NCBI RefSeq assembly: GCF_026559675.1
Contig: NZ_CP092891.1
Coordinates: 1,674,001 to 1,738,000 of the forward strand
Length of the DNA: 64,000 nt
Direction: 5' to 3'
Source: Microbacterium oxydans
Lineage (GTDB): Bacteria > Actinomycetota > Actinomycetes > Actinomycetales > Microbacteriaceae
The notes under the pieces were generated by a model. That model saw only the letters and a list, made by a program, of their open reading frames with translations. It made no database searches and was not told the origin of the DNA. Each line of letters starts with the position of its first letter. The first letter of the stretch is position 1. Below are positions 35,790-45,639 of the stretch, one piece after another. The translations under genes and the position numbers were made by a program.

Positions 35790-37325
35790 ATGACCCGTAC
35801 TGCGTCGATCCCGACGACAGAGACGGATGCTCCCCGCGTCGGAGCCCGCGGCTGGGCGGCACTCATCGTCCTCATGCTGCCGGTGCTGCTGGTGTCGGTG
35901 GACAACACGGTGCTGAGCTTCGCGCTCCCCGAGATCTCCATCGCCCTCGCGCCCACCGGCGCCGAGCAGCTGTGGATCATCGATGTGTACCCCCTCGTGC
36001 TCGCCGGCCTCCTCGTCACGATGGGCACCCTGGGCGACCGGTTCGGACGCCGGAAGCTGCTGCTCATCGGAGCGATCGGCTTCGCGGCCGTCTCCGGTCT
36101 CGCCGCGTTCGCCCCGACCGCCGGGCTGCTCATCGCGGCGCGAGCGCTCCTCGGTTTCTTCGGCGCCATGCTGATGCCGTCGACGCTCTCCCTGCTGCGT
36201 TCGATCTTCCAGAACCGCGATCAGCGCCGCATGGCGATCGCGGTCTGGGCGTCGGCGTTCTCGGCAGGTTCCGCACTCGGCCCGATCGTGGGTGGGTTCC
36301 TGCTCGAGCACTTCGCGTGGGGATCGGTGTTCCTCATCGCGGTGCCGGTGCTCATCCCGCTGCTCATCGCCGCCCCGCTGCTCGTTCCCGAGAGCCGCGA
36401 TCCGAACCCCGGGAAGATCGACCTGGTCAGCATCGTGCTCTCGATGGCGACCATGATCCCCGTGGTCTACGCGATCAAGTCGCTGGCCGTCGACGGGCCC
36501 AGCCTCACGGCCGCCGCCTGGGCGCTGCTCGGCTTCGGCATGGGCTACCTGTTCGTCCGGCGCCAGCTGCGGGTGACGTCGCCGATGCTCGACATGGCGC
36601 TCTTCCGCCGCGGTTCGTTCTCGGGCGCGATCCTGGTGAACCTGCTCAGCGTCGTGGCGCTCGTGGGCTTCCTCTACTTCGTGTCGCAGCATCTGCAGCT
36701 CGTCCTCGGGCTGTCCCCGATGACGGCGGGTCTGGCCCTCGTGCCCGGAATGCTCGCGATGATCGTCGCCGGGCTCTCGGTCGTGCCGGTCTCGCGTCGC
36801 GTGCCGCCGCACATCGTGATCCCCGTCGCCCTGGCGTTCTCGGTGGCCGGATACCTGATCGTCGCGTTCACGACGCACGAGCACGGCGTCCTGCCGCTCA
36901 TCGTCGCGTTCGTGGTGCTGGGCATCGGGATCGGGGCGGCGGAGACGATCTCCAACGAGCTGATCCTGTCGAGCGCCCCCGCCGCGAAGGCCGGTGCGGC
37001 CAGCGCCGTGTCCGAGACCGCGTACGAGCTCGGCGCCGTGCTCGGCACCGCGGTGCTCGGAGGCATCATCACCGCCTTCTACCGCGGCGCACTCGTGCTT
37101 CCGGAAGGCCTGCCCGCCGATGTCGCACACGCCGCCGGTGAGACCCTCGCCGGCGCGTACACCGCCGCACACGCCCTGCCCGGCCAGCTCGGCGACGCCC
37201 TGTGGGCGGCGGCGACGGAGGCCTTCGGATCCGGCGTCATGGTGACCTCGCTGATCGGCGCGGGACTCGTCGTCCTCGCGGCCGTCATCGCCGCCGTCAC
37301 ACTGCGCAAGGCACCCACGCACTGA
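35790..37325 (+). CDS. MFS drug transporter, DHA2 family (14 helices)
   Basis: A 511-residue efflux protein of the QacA/LfrA/SmvA type. VSVDNTVLSFALPEIS in helix 1 is the DHA2 signature, GDRFGRRKLLLIGAIGF is motif A, and SAGSALGPIVGGFLLEHFAWGSVFLI is antiporter motif C. The length and number of helices indicate 14 TMS. It would export quaternary amines, dyes or biocides in exchange for protons. TetR-type repressor divergent. leuB begins 81 bp after its stop. Confidence 0.92.
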   Translation: MTRTASIPTTETDAPRVGARGWAALIVLMLPVLLVSVDNTVLSFALPEISIALAPTGAEQLWIIDVYPLVLAGLLVTMGTLGDRFGRRKLLLIGAIGFAAVSGLAAFAPTAGLLIAARALLGFFGAMLMPSTLSLLRSIFQNRDQRRMAIAVWASAFSAGSALGPIVGGFLLEHFAWGSVFLIAVPVLIPLLIAAPLLVPESRDPNPGKIDLVSIVLSMATMIPVVYAIKSLAVDGPSLTAAAWALLGFGMGYLFVRRQLRVTSPMLDMALFRRGSFSGAILVNLLSVVALVGFLYFVSQHLQLVLGLSPMTAGLALVPGMLAMIVAGLSVVPVSRRVPPHIVIPVALAFSVAGYLIVAFTTHEHGVLPLIVAFVVLGIGIGAAETISNELILSSAPAAKAGAASAVSETAYELGAVLGTAVLGGIITAFYRGALVLPEGLPADVAHAAGETLAGAYTAAHALPGQLGDALWAAATEAFGSGVMVTSLIGAGLVVLAAVIAAVTLRKAPTH

Positions 37326-37406
37326 CCAGTACGCTGGGAGGACCGGCCCGCTCGACCCTCGTCGGGCAGGGGCCGGTCCATCCCGCGCTGTGTGCAAGGA
37401 GTGTCA

Positions 37407-38450
37407 ATGTCGCGTGTCGTGAAGCTGGCCGTCATCCCGGGTGACGGCATCGGACCCGAGGTCATCGCCGAGGCGGAGAAGGTGCTCGACGCCGTGACCG
37501 CCTCCAGCGACGTGGTCTTCGACAAGACGCGCTTCTCGCTCGGAGCCGGACGCTTCCTCGAGACCGGTGACACGCTCACGGACGAGGACCTCGCCGCGAT
37601 CGCCGCGCACGACGCGATCCTGCTCGGCGCGGTCGGCGGCACCCCCGGCGACCCGCGCCTCAAGGACGCGAACATCGAGCGCGGCCTCCTCCTCAAGCTG
37701 CGCTTCACGCTCGACCACTACGTCAACCTGCGCCCGTCGAAGCTGTTCGTCGGTGCACCGGGACCCCTGGCCGCGCCGGGCGAGATCGACTTCGTCGTGG
37801 TCCGCGAGGGCACCGAGGGACCGTACGTCGGCAACGGCGGCACGATCCGCCGGGGCACCCCGCAGGAGGTCGCGAACGAGACCTCCGTCAACACGGCCTT
37901 CGGTGTGGAGCGCGTCGTGCGCTACGCCTTCGAGCTGGCCGAGCGCCGCCGCCGCACGCTCACGCTCGTGCACAAGACGAACGTGCTCGTGCACGCCGGT
38001 GCGATCTGGCAGCGGATCGTGAACGAGGTCGCGGCCGAGCACCCCGACGTGACGGTCGACTACCTGCACGTCGACGCGGCCACCATCTTCCTCGTCACCG
38101 ACCCCTCGCGCTTCGACGTGATCGTCACCGACAACCTGTTCGGCGACATCCTCACCGACCTCGCGGGAGCCGTGACCGGCGGCATCGGGCTCGCCGCATC
38201 GGGGAACATCAACCCCGACGGCGCCTTCCCCTCGATGTTCGAGCCCGTGCACGGCTCGGCGCCCGACATCGCGGGCCAGCAGAAGGCCGACCCGACCGCC
38301 GCGATCCTCTCGATCGCGCTGCTGCTCGACCACCTCGGCCTCACCGCCGAATCCGCGCGGATCAGCGCGGCGGTCGAGGCCGACATCGCCGCCCGCACCG
38401 GCGCGCGCACCACCGCGGAGATCGGCTCCGCGATCACTGCACGCCTCTGA
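37407..38450 (+). CDS. leuB: 3-isopropylmalate dehydrogenase
   Basis: A 347-residue NAD-dependent decarboxylating dehydrogenase for leucine synthesis. [21 protein letters not shown] opens the domain; [17 protein letters not shown] is the substrate-binding region; [16 protein letters not shown] holds the metal-binding aspartates; [17 protein letters not shown] is the NAD-binding loop. The VREGTEGPY form is typical of actinobacterial LeuB. SD AAGGAG is 9 nt upstream of the ATG. ilvE follows 60 bp downstream. Confidence 0.94.
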   Translation: MSRVVKLAVIPGDGIGPEVIAEAEKVLDAVTASSDVVFDKTRFSLGAGRFLETGDTLTDEDLAAIAAHDAILLGAVGGTPGDPRLKDANIERGLLLKLRFTLDHYVNLRPSKLFVGAPGPLAAPGEIDFVVVREGTEGPYVGNGGTIRRGTPQEVANETSVNTAFGVERVVRYAFELAERRRRTLTLVHKTNVLVHAGAIWQRIVNEVAAEHPDVTVDYLHVDAATIFLVTDPSRFDVIVTDNLFGDILTDLAGAVTGGIGLAASGNINPDGAFPSMFEPVHGSAPDIAGQQKADPTAAILSIALLLDHLGLTAESARISAAVEADIAARTGARTTAEIGSAITARL

Positions 38451-38459
38451 CCGCAGGCG

Positions 38460-38465
38460 TAGGCT
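38460..38465 (+). promoter_or_regulatory. -10 element of ilvE promoter
   Basis: TAGGCT about 45 bp before the ilvE start, giving a short untranslated leader. This allows ilvE expression independent of leuB. Confidence 0.45.
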
Positions 38466-38510
38466 GAACGGGCGCGAGGATGCGCCCACCCACGAGGAAT
38501 GGATGATGAG

Positions 38511-39611
38511 ATGACGACCATCGATGCCGAGGCGACCGTGGCTCCCCTGGAGTTCGCCGTCACGAAGAACCTGACTGCCGCGTCTCCCGCGCGGCTCGCC
38601 GAGGTCCTGGAGAATCCGGGTTTCGGCGTCGTCTTCACCGACCACATGGTCGACATCTGCTGGTCCGTCAAGGGCGGCTGGCACCGTCCGCGCGTGCAGC
38701 CCTACGGACCGATCCCGCTCGACCCCGCGGCGTCCGTCCTGCACTACGCGCAGGAGATCTTCGAGGGCATCAAGGCCTACCGCCACGCGGACGGCTCGAT
38801 CCACACGTTCCGCCCCGACCGCAACGCCGCGCGTCTGCAGGCCAGCGCCCGTCGTCTCGCGCTGCCCGAGCTGCCGACCGAGTACTTCATCCAGTCGCTG
38901 CGCGAGCTCATCGCGGTCGACGGTCGCTGGGTTCCCACCGGCGCCGACCAGAGCCTGTACCTGCGGCCGTTCATGTTCGCGAAGGAGGCCTTCCTCGGCG
39001 TCCGCGCGGCGCAGAAGGTCGCCTACTACGTGATCGCGAGCCCGGCGGGCGCCTACTTCTCCGGCGGGGTGAAGCCGGTGCGCATCTGGCTGTCCGAGGA
39101 GTATGCCCGCGCGGGCAAGGGCGGCACCGGCAAGGCGAAGACCGGCGGCAACTACGCCTCGAGCCTGCTCGCGCAGAGCGAGGCCAGCGCCAAGGGCTGC
39201 GACCAGGTCGTCTTCCTCAACGAGAAGCGCGACGTCGAGGAGCTCGGCGGCATGAACGTCGTGTTCGTCTTCAAGGACGGCCGCGTGGTCACGCCCGAGT
39301 CGGACAGCATCCTCGAGGGCATCACCCGCGACTCGCTCCTGCAGCTGGCGGAGGACCGCGGCTACACCGTCGAGAAGCGACCGATCTCGATCGACGAGTG
39401 GCGTGCGGGCGTGGCGTCCGGCGACATCGTCGAGGTGTTCGCCTGCGGCACCGCCGCGGTGGTCACCCCGATCGGTGCGCTGGTCGGCGACGGGTTCGAC
39501 GAGCCGCAGCCGCTCGGTGAGCTCGCCCTCTCCCTGCGCGAGGAGCTCACCGACATCCAGTACGGTCGCCGCGAGGACAAGCACGGCTGGCTCCTGCGCC
39601 TCGACGCCTGA
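38511..39611 (+). CDS. ilvE: Branched-chain amino acid aminotransferase
   Basis: A 366-residue fold-type IV PLP aminotransferase for the last step of Leu, Ile and Val synthesis. [17 protein letters not shown], the [17 protein letters not shown] region, the PLP lysine within [13 protein letters not shown], and [19 protein letters not shown] are diagnostic. I choose ATG 38511; an in-frame ATG at 38499 would add four residues and has a Shine-Dalgarno abutting it. It ends in a terminator. Confidence 0.95.
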   Translation: MTTIDAEATVAPLEFAVTKNLTAASPARLAEVLENPGFGVVFTDHMVDICWSVKGGWHRPRVQPYGPIPLDPAASVLHYAQEIFEGIKAYRHADGSIHTFRPDRNAARLQASARRLALPELPTEYFIQSLRELIAVDGRWVPTGADQSLYLRPFMFAKEAFLGVRAAQKVAYYVIASPAGAYFSGGVKPVRIWLSEEYARAGKGGTGKAKTGGNYASSLLAQSEASAKGCDQVVFLNEKRDVEELGGMNVVFVFKDGRVVTPESDSILEGITRDSLLQLAEDRGYTVEKRPISIDEWRAGVASGDIVEVFACGTAAVVTPIGALVGDGFDEPQPLGELALSLREELTDIQYGRREDKHGWLLRLDA

Positions 39612-39634
39612 ATCTGCTCGGGAACCGCGTACAC

Positions 39635-39675
39635 GACGAGACCCACCGCCCCGCTCCGGGACGGTGGGTCTCGTC
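39635..39675 (+). terminator. Intrinsic-type terminator after ilvE
   Basis: GACGAGACCCACCG pairs perfectly with CGGTGGGTCTCGTC over 14 bp; the 13-nt loop can form an inner C/G pairing. The downstream T-run is weak (CTTCC). Confidence 0.7.
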
Positions 39676-39709
39676 CTTCCCGGAGGGCCGCGGCGGCCGG
39701 GGTGCTCGG

Positions 39710-39715
39710 TAGGCT
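39710..39715 (+). promoter_or_regulatory. -10 element of leaderless FAH-family operon
   Basis: TAGGCT, 7 nt before the ATG at 39723. Confidence 0.5.
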
Positions 39716-39722
39716 GGATCCC

Positions 39723-40499
39723 ATGAAGATCGCCCGGTTCAGCCACGACGAAGCCATCATGTACGGGATCATCGACGAGCGCGAGCTCGTGGTGCTGGCC
39801 GGAGACCCGATGTTCACGGGCTATGAAACGACGGGTGCACGGGTTCCACTGGCCGACGCCGCACTGCTCGCTCCGGTGATCCCGCGGTCGAAGGTCGTCT
39901 GCGTCGGCAAGAACTATCACGACCACGCCGCTGAGATGGGGGGAGAGGCTCCCGAAGAGCCCCTGCTGTTCCTCAAGCCGAACACCGCGGTGATCGGTCC
40001 CGGCGACGCGATCGTGCGTCCGGCGCTCTCCGACCGCACCGAGTACGAGGGCGAGCTCGTCGTGGTCATCGGCAAGATCGCGAAGAACGTGAAGGCCGAG
40101 AACGCGCTCGACTACGTGCTCGGCTACACGATCGGCAACGACGTGACTGCCCGTGACCTGCAGCGCAAGGACGGACAGTGGGCGCGCGCGAAGGGCTTCG
40201 ACACCTTCTGCCCGCTCGGACCCGTGATCGAGACCGACTTCGAGCCGGCGAACGCCACGATCGAGACGCGCGTCAACGGCGAGGTGCGCCAGCACGCGCC
40301 GCTGACCGACATGATCCACTCCGTGCCCGCGATCATCGAGTACGCCTCCGCCGTGTTCACGCTGCTTCCCGGTGACGTCATCATGACCGGTACTCCGGCG
40401 GGCGTGGGCACGTTCGAGGCGGGCGACGTGGTCGAGGTCGAGATCTCGGGGCTGGGCATCCTGCGCAACACCGTGCGCGACGCCGTACCCGCGTCATGA
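39723..40499 (+). CDS. Fumarylacetoacetate hydrolase family protein
   Basis: A 258-residue protein. KVVCVGKNYHDHAAEMG and LFLKPNTAVIGPGDAI open the FAH fold, EYEGELVVVIGK and GNDVTARDLQ contribute metal-binding Glu and Asp residues, and GDVIMTGTPAGVGTFEAGD closes it. Members hydrolyse or decarboxylate acyl-pyruvates or act as oxaloacetate decarboxylase; the substrate here is unknown. It heads an operon in which all three genes are joined by ATGA overlaps. Confidence 0.87.
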   Translation: MKIARFSHDEAIMYGIIDERELVVLAGDPMFTGYETTGARVPLADAALLAPVIPRSKVVCVGKNYHDHAAEMGGEAPEEPLLFLKPNTAVIGPGDAIVRPALSDRTEYEGELVVVIGKIAKNVKAENALDYVLGYTIGNDVTARDLQRKDGQWARAKGFDTFCPLGPVIETDFEPANATIETRVNGEVRQHAPLTDMIHSVPAIIEYASAVFTLLPGDVIMTGTPAGVGTFEAGDVVEVEISGLGILRNTVRDAVPAS

Positions 40500-41755
40500 C
40501 CGATGTCGCCCTGACGGCGGCGCAGCAGACGGCGGTCCAGCGACGCACCGTGCTGGTGCTGTCGTTCGGGCAGGTGCTCGGCGGCATCGCCTTCGGTGCG
40601 ACGGTCTCCCTCGGCGCGCTCCTCGCAGCGGACATCTCCGGGAGCGACGCTCTCTCCGGCCTCGCCACGGCCTCCGTGACGCTGGGGGCGGCGGTGTGCG
40701 CCATCCCGCTCGCGCGCCTCGCGGCTCGGGTCGGCCGCCGTCGCGCCCTGACGCTGGGGAACCTGTTCGCGCTCATCGGCATCGCCGTCGTCATCCTCGC
40801 CGCGTCGCTCCGCATCTTCCCCCTGCTCCTCGCCGGCATCCTGATGATCGGCGCGGGCAACGCGGGCAACCTGCAGTCGCGCTTCGCCGCCACCGATCTG
40901 GCCGCCCCGCAGCATCGCGGCCGGGACCTCTCGATCGTCGTCTGGTCGACCACGATCGGCGGGGTGGCGGGCCCCCTGCTCCTCGGGCCGGGGGAGATCG
41001 TCGGGCAGGCGATCGGGATGCCGCCGCAGACCGGGTCCTACCTGTTCTCGTTCGTCGCCCAGTGCGCGGCGCTGGTGCTCTACATCGTCGCCCTCCGGCC
41101 GGATCCGCTGCTCGCCGCGCAGCGGCTGGCGCGCGCGGCGGCGGCCACCACGGGGGCGACCGTCGTCGACCGTCCGCGGGTCGCGCGCTACGCGATCTTC
41201 GCCATCGCCGGCTCGCATGTCGTCATGGCCTCGGTGATGGCGATGACCCCCGTGCACCTCTCGCACATGGCGCACGGCGCGGGCGGGATGGCCGCGACCT
41301 CGGCGGACGTCTCGGCCCTCGTGGGGATCACGATCGCCCTCCACGTGGGCGGCATGTACGCTCTGTCGCCGGTGTTCGGCGTCCTGGCCGACCGGTGGGG
41401 CCGACTCCGCGTGGTCCTGCTCGGGCAGGTGCTCCTCGCGGGCGCGCTCGGCTTCGCGATCTTCACCGGCACCGAGGCGTGGGGAGTGATGGTCGCGCTC
41501 ATCCTCCTCGGACTCGGCTGGAGCGCCGCGACCGTGGCCGGCGCCGCGCTGCTCACCGAGGCGTCGGCGCCCGAGCTCCGCACGCGCCGGCAGGGCCGCA
41601 GCGACTCGCTCATGAGCCTCTCCGCCGCGGCCGGTTCCGTGCTGGCCGGAGTCGTCCTGTCGAACTTCCAGTACGCGGGGCTCGGCGTCGCCGCTTTCGT
41701 GCTGGTCCTCGCGATCGTCGCACTGTCGCCCCTGGCGCGCACGGGCGCTCGATGA
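40496..41755 (+). CDS. MFS transporter
   Basis: A 419-residue transporter with about 12 helices, beginning with ATG overlapping the FAH stop. The loop ARLAARVGRRRALTLGN after helix 2 is MFS motif A. The C-terminal half starts with VLADRWGRLRVVLLG, the second motif A copy. Context suggests transport of a metabolite related to the FAH-family enzyme or the following methyltransferase, but nothing in the sequence names it. Confidence 0.84.
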   Translation: MTDVALTAAQQTAVQRRTVLVLSFGQVLGGIAFGATVSLGALLAADISGSDALSGLATASVTLGAAVCAIPLARLAARVGRRRALTLGNLFALIGIAVVILAASLRIFPLLLAGILMIGAGNAGNLQSRFAATDLAAPQHRGRDLSIVVWSTTIGGVAGPLLLGPGEIVGQAIGMPPQTGSYLFSFVAQCAALVLYIVALRPDPLLAAQRLARAAAATTGATVVDRPRVARYAIFAIAGSHVVMASVMAMTPVHLSHMAHGAGGMAATSADVSALVGITIALHVGGMYALSPVFGVLADRWGRLRVVLLGQVLLAGALGFAIFTGTEAWGVMVALILLGLGWSAATVAGAALLTEASAPELRTRRQGRSDSLMSLSAAAGSVLAGVVLSNFQYAGLGVAAFVLVLAIVALSPLARTGAR

Positions 41756-42516
41756 AGGAGTGGGCGGGCGTCGGCGAGGCCTACTCCGCCTCCTATGCCG
41801 CCCTCTGCGCGGGAACGTTCCCGCCGATGCGCGAGGCGCTCGGAGCGGCGCGGGGTCGACGCCTGCTCGACGTCGGCTCGGGGGACGGCAGGCTCGCGGC
41901 GGCGTGGGCGGGCGAGGGATGGGACGTCACCGCGTGCGAGCCGGAGGGCAGTATGCGGGAGGTGTCCCTGCGGACCCATCCGCTCGTCCCGGTCCTCGAC
42001 GCCGGGCTGCCCGACCTTCCGTTCCGCGATGGATCGTTCGACGTCGTGGTGGCGAACTTCGTCCTCAACCACGTCGGGTCCCCGCGCACGTCGGCGGCGG
42101 AACTGCGTCGCGTCGCCCGGGAGAGGGTCATCGCGACGACCTGGACCCGTTCGCCGTCCTGGCTGTGGGCGGAGGTCGCCCAGCGTGCCGGCATCGAGCC
42201 GGTGGCGGGTCGGCGGCTTCCGGAGAGCGAGGAGTTCGAGCGGACGGCCGAGGGCTTCGGACGGATGCTGGACGAGGCGGGGATGGGGCGCACCGGGGCC
42301 GTCGAGCACACCTGGACCTGGACGGCGACGCCGGCCGCGCTGTGGACCTCCGTCGAAGGAGGTGTCGCCGGCGCCGGGGCCCTGTTCGCGGGACTCGGCC
42401 CCGATGCGAGGCGGAACTTCCGGACAGCCTTCGACGAGGTCATGGAGGAGCGCCTCGTCGACGGTGCGCTGCCGCTGGAGCATCGTGCCGCGATCGCGGT
42501 CTGCACGCTGATCTGA
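41752..42516 (+). CDS. Class I SAM-dependent methyltransferase
   Basis: A 254-residue cytoplasmic enzyme. The SAM-binding glycine loop is LLDVGSGDGRLAAAWA, with the acidic residue ending strand 2 in ACEPEGSM and the later DAGLPDLPFRDGSFDVVVANFVLNHV matching motif III/IV of the UbiE/Methyltransf_11 group. The acceptor is unknown. ATGA overlap with the MFS gene indicates coupled translation. Confidence 0.85.
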   Translation: MKEWAGVGEAYSASYAALCAGTFPPMREALGAARGRRLLDVGSGDGRLAAAWAGEGWDVTACEPEGSMREVSLRTHPLVPVLDAGLPDLPFRDGSFDVVVANFVLNHVGSPRTSAAELRRVARERVIATTWTRSPSWLWAEVAQRAGIEPVAGRRLPESEEFERTAEGFGRMLDEAGMGRTGAVEHTWTWTATPAALWTSVEGGVAGAGALFAGLGPDARRNFRTAFDEVMEERLVDGALPLEHRAAIAVCTLI

Positions 42517-42568
42517 GCATCGTCGAGGCTCAGCGGCGGAAGGCCCCGCCCCGTAGAATCGAAGGGCT

Positions 42569-44074
42569 ATGGCTACCCCTCACCCCCTCACCACGACTGT
42601 CAGTGGTGCCGACGTCCGCGTCCGCTTCTGCCCCTCGCCGACCGGACTGCCGCACGTCGGCATGGTCCGCACCGCGCTCTACAACTGGGCCTACGCCCGC
42701 CACAACGGCGGGAAGATGGTGTTCCGCATCGAGGACACCGATGCCGCCCGTGACAGCGAGGAGAGCTTCCGTCAGCTCGTCGACGCGCTCACCTGGCTCG
42801 AGATCGACTGGGACGAGGGCGTCGAGGTCGGCGGGCCGCACGCGCCGTACCGCCAGTCGGAGCGTCATGACATCTACCGCGGCGTGATCGACAAGCTCAT
42901 CGCCACCGGCGCCCTGTACGAGAGCTACTCGACGGCCGAGGAGATCGACGCCCGCAACGAGGCCGCGGGCCGCGCCAAGCAGCTCGGCTACGACAACTTC
43001 GACCGCGACCTCACGGACGAGCAGAAGGCGGCGTTCCGCGCCGAGGGCCGTCAGCCCGCGCTTCGCCTGCGCGTGCCGGACGAGGACGTCACCTACGTCG
43101 ACCTCATCCGCGGCGAGGTCACCTTCCCCGCCGGCTCGTTCCCCGACTTCGTCGTGGTGCGGCCGAACGGCGTCCCGCTCTACACGTTCGTGAACCCGGT
43201 CGACGATGCGCTCATGGGCATCACGCACGTGCTGCGCGGCGAGGACCTGATGCCGTCGACGGCTCGGCAGCTGTCGCTGTACGCGGCGCTCATCGATGCG
43301 GGCGTCACGACGTTCGTCCCGCGCTTCGCGCACATGCCGCTGGTGCTGGGGGAGACGGGCAACAAGAAGCTCTCCAAGCGCGACCCGCAGGCCGACCTGT
43401 TCCTGCACCGTGATCGGGGCTTCATCCACGAGGGTCTGCTGAACTACCTCGCCCTCCTCGGCTGGTCGATCGGGCCGGACCGCGACGTGTTCTCGCTCGA
43501 CGAGTTCACCGCCGCCTTCGACATCGTGAACGTGAACCCGAACCCGGCGCGCTTCGATCAGAAGAAGGCCGAGTCGATCAACGGCGACCACATCCGGATG
43601 CTGGGGGAGAAGGACTTCGCCGAGCGCACGATCCCGTATCTCGCCGCCGCTGGTCTGTTCGACGAGCCCACGCATGAGCAGCTGGTGATGGCGTTCCGCG
43701 TCGCACCCCTCGTGCAGGAGCGCGTGCAGCTGCTGGGCGAGGTCCCCGGCATGGTCGGCTTCCTGTTCACGGACGACGTCTCCTACGCCGAGGACGCGCT
43801 CAAGGGGCTCCCGGCCAACGCCGCCGAGGTCCTGGACGCGTGCGTCGTGGCTCTCGAGCCGCTGGAAGAGTTCACGCCGGAGAAGATCCAGGAGGCTCTC
43901 GCCGGGGAACTGGTCGAGAAGCTCGAGCTCAAGCCGCGCGTCGCCTACGGTCCGCCCCGCGTGGCCATCACCGGCCGCCGGATCTCGCCGCCGCTGTTCG
44001 AGTCGATGGAGCTCCTGGGCAAGGAAGAGTCCCTGCGTCGTCTGCGCTCCCTCTCCGCGTTCCTCGCGAGCTGA
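42569..44074 (+). CDS. gltX: Glutamyl-tRNA synthetase
   Basis: A 501-residue class I synthetase. The HIGH-like site is [17 protein letters not shown], the KMSKS-like loop is [12 protein letters not shown], and [16 protein letters not shown] is the substrate region. It charges tRNA-Glu and, in most actinobacteria, also tRNA-Gln for the GatCAB pathway. A TAGAAT -10 (42554-42559) is 9 nt before the ATG, so the leader is very short. tRNA-Gln(CTG) is encoded 100 bp downstream. Confidence 0.97.
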   Translation: MATPHPLTTTVSGADVRVRFCPSPTGLPHVGMVRTALYNWAYARHNGGKMVFRIEDTDAARDSEESFRQLVDALTWLEIDWDEGVEVGGPHAPYRQSERHDIYRGVIDKLIATGALYESYSTAEEIDARNEAAGRAKQLGYDNFDRDLTDEQKAAFRAEGRQPALRLRVPDEDVTYVDLIRGEVTFPAGSFPDFVVVRPNGVPLYTFVNPVDDALMGITHVLRGEDLMPSTARQLSLYAALIDAGVTTFVPRFAHMPLVLGETGNKKLSKRDPQADLFLHRDRGFIHEGLLNYLALLGWSIGPDRDVFSLDEFTAAFDIVNVNPNPARFDQKKAESINGDHIRMLGEKDFAERTIPYLAAAGLFDEPTHEQLVMAFRVAPLVQERVQLLGEVPGMVGFLFTDDVSYAEDALKGLPANAAEVLDACVVALEPLEEFTPEKIQEALAGELVEKLELKPRVAYGPPRVAITGRRISPPLFESMELLGKEESLRRLRSLSAFLAS

Positions 44075-44112
44075 GACGCGACGCGCCCGGGCGGCGGCGT
44101 ACGGCACCGGTT

Positions 44113-44141
44113 TTGGTGTTCCGCCGCCGCTCGGGTAGGCT
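44113..44141 (+). promoter_or_regulatory. Promoter of tRNA-Gln
   Basis: TTGGTG (44113-44118) and TAGGCT (44136-44141) with 17-bp spacing, about 33 bp before the tRNA. Confidence 0.6.
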
Positions 44142-44173
44142 TGATTCTCGGTGCGAGGCTCCGGTTTCGCCCT

Positions 44174-44245
44174 TGGGGTATGGTGTAATTGGCAACACGA
44201 CGGTTTCTGGTTCCGTTATTCTTGGTTCGAGTCCAGGTACCCCAG
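44174..44245 (+). tRNA. tRNA-Gln (anticodon CTG)
   Basis: A 72-nt cloverleaf. The acceptor arm pairs TGGGGTA with TACCCCA, discriminator G. The anticodon loop TTCTGGT gives CTG. The T arm is CTTGG-TTCGAGT-CCAGG. The D arm sequence GGTGTAATTGGCAACAC resembles other actinobacterial tRNA-Gln genes. CCA is not encoded. Confidence 0.93.
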
Positions 44246-44253
44246 CAGAACGA

Positions 44254-44277
44254 AAACCCCCGCTCAGGCGGGGGTTT
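44254..44277 (+). terminator. Intrinsic terminator of tRNA-Gln
   Basis: AAACCCCCGC pairs with GCGGGGGTTT over 10 bp with a TCAG loop. A T-containing tract (CGTCGTTT) follows. Confidence 0.85.
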
Positions 44278-44380
44278 CGTCGTTTCCGGATCACACGGGG
44301 CGGGTGGCTCGTGTCCGCTCGTGGCCGCGTGGGGAGATGCGGCGACGGCACACGCCGATGAGGGTTCTCCCGCGATGAGC

Positions 44381-44410
44381 GGGTGCGGGAACCCGGGGGT
44401 CCCCGCACCC
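44381..44410 (-). terminator. Probable terminator of the E1/E2 operon
   Basis: GGGTGCGGG and CCCGCACCC form a 9-bp stem with a 12-nt loop, 5 bp past the E2 stop codon on the minus strand. No U-run is evident. Confidence 0.5.
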
Positions 44411-44414
44411 CGGC

Positions 44415-45623
44415 TCACAGCAGGAGCTGCAGCGGCTCTTCGAGCAGATGGGTGAGAGTCGCCAGGAACCGTGCTCCGACGGCGCCGTCGATGATGCGGT
44501 GATCGGCGGTGAGCGTGTAGCCGATCCGCCGGTGGGCGATCACCCGGTCGTCGACGAGCGTCAGCTCCTCACGGATTCCGCCGACCGCGAGGATGGCGCC
44601 CTGCGGCGGGTTGATGATCGCCGTGAACCGGTCGACGCCGAACATGCCGAGGTTGCTGACGGTGAAGGTGCCGCCGGCGAGCTCTGCCGCGGTGAGTCGG
44701 CGCTCGGCGGCCCGCTCGGCGAGATCGCGCGTGCGGCCGGCGATGCTCGTGATCGTCGCGGCATCCGCCGAGCGGACCACGGGGACGACGAGTCCTGCGG
44801 GGGCGGCCATCGCGACGCCGACATGCACGTCACGGTGAAGGAGGGTGGCGCCGCCGCCGGCGGGGGAGTATGACGCATTGATCTCCGGGTGAGCCCGCAG
44901 GGCCAGGGCCACCGCCTTGACCACGAGGTCGTTCACACTGACGCGAGCCGGAGTCCCCGTGCTCTCGTTGATCCGCGCCCGCAGTGCGAGGAACTCGTCG
45001 ACCCGTGCGGAGGACGTCACGGTGAACGTCGGGATCGACGTGGTCTCCGACATCCGCGCAGCGATGGTCCTGCGGGTCGCGTCGAACGGGATCGTGTCCG
45101 CGGCGAGGTCTTCGGCCGCCGGAGCGGGCGCGGCGCGGAGCTCGTCGAGGTCGGCTCGGACGATGCGTCCTCCGGGCCCCGTGCCCGACACCGCAGCGAG
45201 GTCGATCCCCTGCTCCCGGGCGATGCGGCGGACGAGAGGGGTCGCTGCCACGCGTCCGGTGGTCATCCCGAGGCTGCTCGACGCTGTCGGCGCCACCTGT
45301 GCGGCGGTCGTCGGTTCAGGGTCGGGGGCTGCTGACGGACGCTCCTGCACACCCGCGGCGGGTCCCGTCGAGGGCGCGGGGGAGCCGCTGCCGTCGTCGA
45401 GCCTGGCGATCGGGGTGCCGATGGCGACGTTCTCGCCCTCGGGGACGAGGATCTCCACCAGCACACCGGAGTCGTACGCCTCCTGTTCCATGAGGGCCTT
45501 GTCGGTCTCGACCTCGAGCAGGAGGTCGCCCGCGGCGACGTCGTCGCCCGGTTTCTTGTGCCAGGCGGCGATGGCCCCCTCGGTCATCGTGTCGGAGAGG
45601 CGGGGCATGAGGATGTCGATCAT
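44415..45623 (-). CDS. Dihydrolipoamide acyltransferase (E2) of a 2-oxoacid dehydrogenase complex
   Basis: A 402-residue E2. The lipoyl domain carries Lys42 in EVETDKALME. A Pro/Ala/Thr linker leads to the peripheral-subunit-binding domain (ATPLVRRIAREQGID, then GTGPGGRIVRADL), and the catalytic domain ends with the HxxxDG motif in TADHRIIDGAVGARFL. The start at 45623 gives the standard lipoyl N-terminus. It follows E1 beta by 16 bp. One lipoyl domain and small size fit acetoin or branched-chain/pyruvate-type complexes. Which keto acid or acetoin is used is undetermined. Confidence 0.9.
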   Translation of the reverse strand: MIDILMPRLSDTMTEGAIAAWHKKPGDDVAAGDLLLEVETDKALMEQEAYDSGVLVEILVPEGENVAIGTPIARLDDGSGSPAPSTGPAAGVQERPSAAPDPEPTTAAQVAPTASSSLGMTTGRVAATPLVRRIAREQGIDLAAVSGTGPGGRIVRADLDELRAAPAPAAEDLAADTIPFDATRRTIAARMSETTSIPTFTVTSSARVDEFLALRARINESTGTPARVSVNDLVVKAVALALRAHPEINASYSPAGGGATLLHRDVHVGVAMAAPAGLVVPVVRSADAATITSIAGRTRDLAERAAERRLTAAELAGGTFTVSNLGMFGVDRFTAIINPPQGAILAVGGIREELTLVDDRVIAHRRIGYTLTADHRIIDGAVGARFLATLTHLLEEPLQLLL

Positions 45624-45639
45624 GGTGTCTTCTTCGTTC

